In this document: in pieces, positions 56,140-64,000 of the stretch | How the letters are laid out: every line of letters starts with the position of its first letter | Position numbering within the stretch: position 1 is the stretch's first letter | Program-made: the position numbers and the translations under genes | The notes under the pieces: model-generated | Told to the model about the DNA's origin: nothing | What the model saw: only the letters and a program-made list of their open reading frames with translations | Databases searched by the model: none | NCBI RefSeq assembly: GCF_010183535.1 | Contig: NC_071330.1 | Coordinates: 310,001 to 374,000 of the forward strand | DNA length: 64,000 nt | DNA from: Caenorhabditis remanei | Taxonomy: Eukaryota > Nematoda > Chromadorea > Rhabditida > Rhabditidae | Direction of reading: 5' to 3'

Positions 56140-58781
56140 ATGATGCCGACACATCGAGTCAACAAAAGGACAGTTTTCGAAGGTACGTGGTTTTCAATGA
56201 CTTGTTGTTCCATTGAAAACAAGAATATTTCCAGATTCCGATTCCGAGAAAGAAGTCGAGAAACCACACAAAAAGAAATCCAAACGAAGTAACAAACACG
56301 AAGTCCGAGAACAAGATTCTGTGAAAGGTGGAGATGGAGATTCTAAATCTGGAAAATCCACATGTGAAACTGCTTCGTTGGATTTCGAGAATTTCAACGA
56401 GTTTTCGGAAAAAGTCGCTGGAACATCTGCAATCTGGACGTTTTTGACTATTCACGGACCATACCACCATTTTTTCAAGAAATTTGGAAATGTTTTGAAA
56501 AGAGACCAAGAAATTCGCAAATTTATCCGCCCAATTCTTCTGGAAATTCACAAGAAAAAAATCGAATTCCGAGATGAATGGCTGCCCTTGATAATACGTT
56601 CTCATGGGGCGAAAAAGCCAACCGTTGACGACGTGATGAAAATTCTGGAGGAGATGTGCAAGAGAGTGTTTCGTATTGAAATTGATGGAGTTGCTATAAA
56701 TTTATACAAACAAAAAATGATGTCCCCGCTTCGAAACATTTTCAACGAAGGAGAAGTTCAGCTCATCTGTAACAACAGGACAGGTAAATATTCGTCCCAC
56801 ACGACTTTAATTGTGTAATTGTCATTTCAGATGTTTTCGGAAAATTGAGATGCCTCTGCAAAGCTATGCGATTGAAGATTCCAGTTGAACAAACGGAGGA
56901 ACTCCGAAATGCTCTGGTCTTCTATTGTTTCTTTTCAGCTGCCGATTTTATGAGGTAAGTGTTTCTTTCTTCTCACTAAAAACATGGTTTTCGTTTTCAG
57001 CTTCATCTTGTCTACGACAATAGACAAATCATCGGGTGCATTACAAATCCAAGGTTTTCGTGCTCTAAAAGTTTTCTCAAATCAAGGACTAAACGCAAAT
57101 TTCAAATTAAAAGTGATAAATGGATCTGATGCAGTGGGCGCTTTAACTCGAGGGAGACAATCTTCTCTCTGGACGTCGCTCCCATGCGAAGAGAAAGATA
57201 ATTTATTGGAATTGGTTTTCGAAAATGGCATCATTGAAGAACTTCCAAAAACTGCAAAGTCGTTTCTTATCGATTACGTTCTAGATGTACGAAAGAAAAT
57301 GAGAAAAATACTCGAAAAGAATAGTTTGAGGTAATAACAGAACATTTTTCTAACAACTGCGCTCCACCGCAAACGAGAGGGTATCGACGAGAGACGCAGA
57401 ATTGTTTCTGGCGCGAAACAGATTTTTGTAGTTTTTGAACTATTTTCACAAGTTTTTATAATTTTTCTGCCGATTTCCGAGAGAAAATGGAGAAAAATGG
57501 ATTAAAAATGTTGATAATCTGTTTCGCGCCAGAAAAAACTCTGCGTATCTCGCCGGTACTCTCTGGTTTGCGATGGGGCGCAGTTGTAAGAAGAGGTGAA
57601 AGATTGATAAGTTTCAGACATGCTATCGAGTCTGAATTATCCGGAAATTCCTCTACATATGTTATGAAATTAGATGATAGACGCATCGAACGATTCCTTG
57701 AGGACACATTGGATAACGTGTTAAACACGGAACAAATGATAGTTTTTGGAGGAGAATGGATGAATTGTGTGTTTGATGTTATCAAAACACTGGCAAAAGT
57801 GCCGTTTGGCGAGTTACCTGATTGCTCGGAAATCTATGAAAGCGTCTGCCAGAAAAGTGAGTCTCGAGTTCTTCAAATTCTTTAGAAATGTCTCGATTTC
57901 AGTGAATTCGTCGAGTCTCGAGCTGATTTCGTCGTATTTCAAACAAGAAACACCCGACGCCGGTCAATCATTACTTGTTCACACACTTCTTCAGCTGTTT
58001 CGTTTTGTTGTACACCTCTCATTGAACACGATTCGACATGTGTTTCATTTTGATCCAAGAACACACCGAGTGACGTATGATGGTACACTAGACAAAGAAG
58101 TTACGGATTTCGGAGAATATGATCAAGCGGAGTCTCGATCCATTAAAAGCGAACCATCCATTGAAAACGAGACATCTTCTATCAACGAATCTTTTATTAA
58201 AATCGAGACATATTCTATCGACGAATCATCACAATCGCTTCCCTCGACATCTTCTATCAGTATGACTGCGAGTATCCCAAAGAAATCATTTGATTTCACA
58301 CCAGTCAATGCTCCGGTTGCTCCATTACCTTGTTTGCCCGCAGGCTGTGATATAAGACGGGTGAGAAATGTTAATCATTGAAAACTTCATTAAAATTCAT
58401 TTTTTGCAGCCGCCTCCATGCTTCGTTCCAACTCAATTTCAACGCGTCAATTATCCGATGAATGCTGGATTTTCGAATGCATTCCCTCCCTTCGCACAAC
58501 ACAATTCACTAGTGAGGCTTACAATCATATCAGAGCCCGAGGAAGCACCGCAAAGTCCCGTCATCGGAAAATTCCCTATTGGTTCCACAAACGGAACGGC
58601 TCCCTCTTCGTCTGACACCACTCGACCATCGACTGTGGCTAATGAGACTGAATGGAACATTGACGATAAGACGAAGACTCTAAAGAAATGGGTGGATGCC
58701 TACAAGATCATGTTGGATTGGAACGAGGAGCTGAGACAGGAATTGGAACGAGCAAAAGAAAAATTGGCACTTTTTTCTTAA
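56140..58781 (+). CDS. Unrecognised multi-exon protein with coiled-coil C-terminus (gene Z)
   Basis: Exons 56140-56182, 56235-56783, 56831-56954, 57001-57330, 57618-57856, 57903-58360 and 58410-58781 give 704 residues in phase. The N-terminal 60 residues are basic and acidic blocks (EKPHKKKSKRSNKHE resembles a nuclear localisation signal). A helical domain of roughly 400 residues follows (TSAIWTFLTIHGPYHHFFKK; PVEQTEELRNALVFYCFFSA). Residues about 480-600 are Ser/Glu-rich with repeated IKSEPSIENETSSI-type units. The last 45 residues form a probable coiled coil (WVDAYKIMLDWNEELRQELE). Not recognised; probably nuclear. A TTTTTCAG acceptor 11 bp before the first ATG indicates a trans-spliced start. 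Intron 4 contains a family B palindrome (57352-57590). Confidence 0.72.
57352..57590. repeat. Palindrome family B copy in gene Z
   Basis: ACAACTGCGCTCCACCGCAA...GAGAGACGCAGAATT on the left; AACTCTGCGTATCTCGCCGG...GGCGCAGTTGTAAG on the right. It lies wholly inside intron 4. Confidence 0.85.
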
Positions 58782-60543
58782 TACTGTTACTTTTTTTTAA
58801 CTTATCTTGTTCAATACTGATTGATAGTTATATTTTCCGCATTGTCATCTTGTTTTTGTTATGAATAACTTATTGATTTTTTTCCATTTTTTTCCAGACA
58901 GACACCAAGTTCCTCCTCCAAGTAACTCTTACTGATAACAATACCACTCTTTTTCAAATTTTCATTGTTCCAATCGTTATCAGTGGGTTTCACGATTCTA
59001 AAACTGCAAATTCTGAATATTTTTATCACTGAAAATGGAACTAGTCAGTTTTGTGTTCAGTTTGTGTTCAATTGCACTGTTTTTGAATTTTTTTGAATTT
59101 TAGATTCTAAAATTCTCCCTCGCATAGTACGGAAGACGGGAGGGGTGTCTTGGAGTACCTATGCAAACAATAGCATTTATTTGCCCTACTGAACGAATAG
59201 TCAAATATCGTATAGAGTCATTGAACCAGTTACAGTAAGACAAAGTGGGTCTCGACGCGATTTCAGTAGCTTACTGTAGTTGTTTATCATTTAGGGATTT
59301 TAGTGGGTTTTGATGTCGGTTATTCATTGTTTTTGGCGGTTTTTTCGCGATTTTTCACGATTTTTCACTCGGAACACCTCGAAAATCCACTTTTTCACCG
59401 ATTTTTCGCATGTAATGAGAAGATAGCTTATCTCCGCCTGGGTTTTTATTCATATATTTCTCTTCTACCCACTATTCTCTTCCTGTCAATCAACATTACA
59501 AATCGCCCAACGATATCATCTTTCTCTCCCGAATACACCCATCATTTGCCAAGTCACCATTCGTCCCGACGAGAGAGTATGGGAAACGAGTAGACGCCAG
59601 ACATTGGGTCTGCATTTGTGCGTGGCGGTGTCTGCGGACATCAGATGAGTGGGAGCGAGAATTGTACGAATTTTGGACGCCTCTATCGATTTTTCAGCTG
59701 ATTTCGAAGGATTTTTGTGATTTTTCAGCGAATTTTCAGGTTCTATGATGGTTTTCAGTCGTAAAATCATGTTCTAATACCTATTTTCATCGGATATCCG
59801 CCGGAAGTCGAGTTTTTTGAAAGGTCATGAAAAAACTTAGAATTTTCAATTGATTCTAGTTGGTTTTGAGTGAATTTTCAATTGTTTTATGTTGGTTTTA
59901 TGCTTAGAATACGATTCTGGCAGTGATTTGCAATCGGGACGTCTGAAAATCGTGGAAAATTCGAGTCTGTGAGGCGGAAGTAGCGGATTTTGAATTTTCA
60001 GGTTGAATTTCGTGCTTTTTTGTAGGTTTCAAGCTGAAAATGATAGTTGTATGAATGAATACGGTTCCCGTAATGTATAATTATAAAGAAATCTAATTTT
60101 TCCTGATTTTTTTTCGAAATCTCAAACGACAGGCTTCCGCTCGATATTTTCAGGTGTTTTCAATGTTCTGAGCTAGAATTTGATGAGTTTTTCGAATTCA
60201 GCGTCCAAAATAACCTAGAAAATTCAAAAATTTCAAAAAAAGTTAACTTCGAAGCTTCTAGAACTACATCTTCGCGATTTCTGTATTTCTGAATGCGTTT
60301 TTATAGAAAATTCCGTGATTTAAATAGAATTTGATGAGATTTTTGAATCTAGCGGCTAAAATTATCTATTAATTTCTGGAAATCACGAGTTCAAGCTTTC
60401 TGATGCAATTTTTTTCTGATTTTACCTAATTTTCAAATTTTTCTTTCGTTTCCATATAAAATTCCGACTTTTCTGATAATTTTACCTCTCAAACTCTCAA
60501 TTTTCATTCCATTTCTTTCATAACTCCCATTTCTTTCCAGAGC
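58782..60543. other. 1.8-kb region upstream of lin-36
   Basis: Holds the 3' flank of gene Z (including ATTGTTCCAATCGTTATCAG near 58970, echoed at 47680) and presumed lin-36 promoter. 59220-59290 has GTGGGTCTCGACGCGATTTC and ACTGTAG words common in nematode repeats. From 59680 onward it is AT-rich intron- or outron-like DNA ending in a TTTCTTTCCAG acceptor at 60530-60540. No gene recognised. Confidence 0.5.
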
Positions 60544-63500
60544 ATGTCAGAAGACACGCAAAGTCCCAAAAGGCCGAAGTCCAACGACGGCGAGGAGTCC
60601 GACGCGGATTCTATTCAGATTGTCAGCTCACCAGCGAAAATGGTAAGGGATACACTGAAAAATTTGTGAAAAATTATAATTTTTACTATTAAAATTGCGA
60701 AAAAAGTGACTTTTTCCGCTCTAAAACCGTTATAAGTTGCAGCCACCCGCACCAGAACAATCGGGACCGCTGGAATTGGAGCCATCTGCCGACGAGACGA
60801 TGTCAACAGGAGACGGTGGAGAAGAGCATCGAGAGCCAGATGTTGATATTGTTGGTGAAGTGCACGATGAGGAAGACGATGATGATGAGGTTTGTAAGAA
60901 TAATTTAATGGTTTCGATGCGATTATCAGGCAATTTTTCTTCGAAAATCTCATTTTCGGCTCTTTTTGAGACATTTTCCCGATGAAAATCTGATTTTTAG
61001 ACATTCAAACATCGGGCTGTTCAATAATTGAAATTTTTCGATTTCCAGCCGATCAATTTCACGTTTTCTACTCAAAACTGACTCGTTTTTGACATTTTTG
61101 TTAGATTTTCCGTCTTGGAACCAGTTTTTCTGCTGCATCGACGATTTTTGATTTCAAAAATCCAGAATTTGGGTCATTTTAAGTGAAAAATCGAATGTTT
61201 ATCCAAAAGTGCTTTGAGAGTGTCAGAAAAGTGCATTTCTCAATTTTCAAGCCGGAAAATTTGGCTTTTTAGTTAAAAATACTGAAAATACGCCAGAAAT
61301 TAGCCTTTTTCATGGAAGAATGATGTCTGGCGCACCTTTGACGCGTTCAGAATCGTAAAAATCACCGTTTTAACGATCTGGCGTGTCGTTGGCGCGGTTT
61401 TTGTACACTTTCGACATTGGAAGTCTGGCGCGCCTTAGACGCGTTTAGGCACATTTTATAACTTGAACTACGAAAATTCCGCTATTTCCAGTTAAAACTT
61501 CTCAGTACTTCAAAAATTTGGAATTTTCAGTCAAAAAATTCAATTTTTTCAGATAATCGTTATGCCACCAACGACAACAAGCGGCGATCTTCTCGACGAG
61601 TCAATGAGGACTCCAACAAAGAAAGCAAACGAAAGAATCGAGGATAAAACATACAAATCGACAGACGGCGAACGAGTTTTCTCCAGTTTTCCGTGTCAAG
61701 TGATTCCCGAGACTCTCGGTCGAATGACTCGAACGCCACCAGACGGAGAGCATCTTATGGTTCACAAGAACTCGAATGGACGTCTTCGAGTCTTCGTCAT
61801 CGATCACTTCTCGAAATACTCATTGTACAGTAATCTGACGCATAAACCGTGTACAGTATGCCAACGCATCATGAAAGCAGGCGAAATGCATTTGAATTTC
61901 CCCGCCGACTTGGATCGTCGTCGTATCTGGGCGAATCTGCTCGGGTTCAAGTATAAAGACATTTTGCGCAGTAAAATGGGACCGGTCTCGTTTTCGGTGG
62001 CGGCTGGACCGATTTGTACGGAACACTTTGCGGAGGAATGCTTTAGAAATCATAATTTTAATAAGTCGGCTATTGAGGCGTTTGGAGTTCCTGTGGCGAT
62101 ATCGCCTGATGTGAAGACGACGCCCAGTAAGAAAAGGTAGAGTTTTGGAGATGAGAAATGCTGAAAATTTGATAGAGAATTGGTTTTTTGAGCCGAATTT
62201 TGGTCTGAAATCTCGGGAAGCGTCCAAGGCACACCAGATCGCGCACTTCTAGATTAGAATTTTACGCAAATTTCTGCTCAAAAACACGCCTGAGGTACGC
62301 CAGTTTGATTGGAAAACTGAAATATATTCAAAACCGCGTCATAGGTGCCCCAGCCTTCTAAATTATAAGTTTTTCGCAAATTTCGGCTCAAAACGCGCCT
62401 GAGCTGCGCGAGACTATTCGAAATCCGCTATTTCTGGTTGTTTAAGACCTAATTTCGCCAATTTTTCCTTATTTTTTATAAAAGAAAAGTAAAAACGCGT
62501 TCAAGACGCCCCAACCGCTCAAAACGTTCTATTTCTTGAGAAAATAGTAATTTTACACGCCAAAATGCTCCAGATCGCTTTCCGGATTCAATGAAAACGC
62601 CAAAAAAACGCGCCTAAAGTGCGCCAGACTTCAAAATTCAGAATTTTTGACGAATTTCAGCTCAAACCCGCGTCAAGGGCGTACCAGACTTCTAAATTAC
62701 AAGTTTTTGGCGAAAATTCGCCTCAAAAACGCGCCAAAACATTTAAAAACATAATATTTGAGCAATTTTCAACAGTTTTCTCCCCTAAAACCCTCATAAA
62801 TGACCGCCCGAAAGTTCCAGAGTGCCATGGGTGTGTACGATATGTGAATTCCATTCGTGTAGTGTCGTCGAGCTGCAAGCGCATTTGTTGGAGCACACAG
62901 AGGATATGTTGAAGAATAAGGAGAGCGCGATGGAGGTGAGATTTTGGGGTAAAAATGACTGGAAAAATGGAATTTTTGGTTAAAAATCTGAATTTTTAGT
63001 GATTTTTGGACCAAAAAAAGCTGAAAAATGAGATTTTTATGAGATTTTATTAGTTTTCAGGTCACAAATTGAATTTTCTTCAAAGAAGTTTTTACAAATT
63101 TCGTCTTAAATTAGTTGAAAATATAAGTCGAAAAGTCAGATTTTCATGAGAATTTCAGCCATTTTTCAACAATTTTCGTCTCAAAATTATAGAAAAACGA
63201 GATTTTCCAGGTCCCAGAAGCCGGTTTCATGTGTCCATTCTGTCGTAAATGCACCTACGGATACAAGACAATATCCGGCTACCGACGTCATCTGATGGCC
63301 GGTCCCATCCATCACTGTCACCTGCGTCGAATCTACGAATTCGCCAAAATGAATTGCCGTGCGACAGAACTCGATCCAGTCGATAGCTGGTCGAATTGGA
63401 CACGTCGCAACGTTTACGTCGCCTATCACGGATGTGAGCCACCGGCCAACGAGATAGTGTTGACACCGTCGCCGACGAAGAAGGCGTACGTTCAGAATCC

Positions 63501-63788
63501 AGAAGAGCGGACGAAGATGGTGCATGATGAGGAGAGACGGAAGAAAGCCGTTCGGACACTGTCATTTGTTGGAAAAGAGGGCGGAACCAGTGTGAATGAT
63601 TTGAATGTGATGCAGAGACAAGTTTATTTACAAATTCGACGAGAGAGGGAACTGGCGAAGAAGGCCGAGGAGGCGGAGGGTTCCAAGAAAAGGGCGGGGC
63701 CTGAGGAGGGGGAGGAGTCAGATGATGAAGAAGATGAGGAAGAAGAGGAGGAGAGTGATGATGAGGATATTGTTGTCGAGGAGGAAGA
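60544..63788 (+). CDS. lin-36: LIN-36-like THAP/zinc-finger chromatin protein (right end cut)
   Basis: Exons 60544-60642, 60743-60889, 61553-62136, 62821-62935 and 63211-63788 give the first ~507 residues; the last exon ends at a GTGAGT donor in phase 2 and further exons lie beyond the window. Residues 1-80 are acidic and disordered. A THAP-type C2CH finger spans about 182-245 (CTVC, the IWANLLGF tryptophan region, then ICTEHFAEECF). A C2H2 finger follows (CTICEFHS...AHLLEH), then another C/H-rich stretch (CPFCRKCTYGYKTISGYRRH), and a strongly acidic tail (EESDDEEDEEEEEESDDEDI). In C. elegans, LIN-36 is a class B synMuv protein acting in the nucleus with the Rb/DREAM pathway to repress cell-cycle and vulval-fate genes. 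A TTTCTTTCCAG acceptor 3 bp before the ATG suggests trans-splicing. Proximity to mdt-30 and the RFC5-like gene supports the identity. Confidence 0.88.
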
Positions 63789-64000
63789 GTGAGTTTGAGC
63801 GCTGAAACTGCTATATTCTGAAAACGCGTAAACGGCACGCCAGACGGTCAAAAACATCATCGAGCGCTGGAAATTGTTGAAAATCGTCATCAAGGAGCTA
63901 TGGCGCACCTCAGACGCGTTTTTTATGAAAAACGCGTCAGAGGTGCGGCAGATTCAGATGCAAAACCTCTCTTTCCAATATATTATCAGCAATTATTGAT

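Overview
The window is nuclear DNA of a Caenorhabditis nematode, most likely a relative of C. elegans rather than C. elegans itself. The evidence is short GT..TTTTCAG introns, trans-splice acceptors just upstream of start codons, supplementary-type nuclear hormone receptors, an FTH-type F-box gene, a DUF3557 gene, and a set of genes (RFC5-like, mdt-30, lin-36) that I recall lying side by side on C. elegans chromosome III (cosmid F44B9). Exon models were built by hand, and nearly all of them close with consistent phases.

Layout. 1-1979 (-): N-terminal part of an SF1/UPF1-like helicase running off the left edge. 2.0-5.9 kb: palindromic repeats, a CT microsatellite and one small unrecognised gene. 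5.9-17.3 kb (-): three tandem nuclear hormone receptor genes with matching intron phases, plus an orphan fourth receptor first exon upstream. 18.4-20.7 kb (+): a divergent PP1-type phosphatase. 21.0-23.0 kb (+): an RFC5-type clamp loader subunit. 24.6-30.9 kb (+): mdt-30 (Mediator subunit 30). 31.4-35.4 kb (-): an NHL-propeller-like protein with a repetitive Pro/Glu/Lys N-terminal region. 60.5 kb to the right edge (+): lin-36 (THAP and C2H2 zinc fingers), incomplete.

Between mdt-30 and lin-36 lies about 30 kb that looks like an accessory island: the NHL-like gene, a DUF3557 gene (39.6-41.5), an F-box/FTH gene (43.6-45.9), three unrecognised multi-exon genes (48.4-51.5 -, 52.4-55.2 -, 56.1-58.8 +), a broken copy of the NHL gene's start (47.6), a tRNA-derived SINE family, and many foldback elements. 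These fast-evolving gene families and nested repeats contrast with the conserved replication, transcription and chromatin genes on either side.

Repeats occupy much of the non-coding DNA. There are several families of near-perfect palindromes (MITE-like), GGCCGGGCC elements, nested insertions, and short 'words' that fill the introns of particular genes. No rRNA, intact tRNA, CRISPR or bacterial-type feature was seen.
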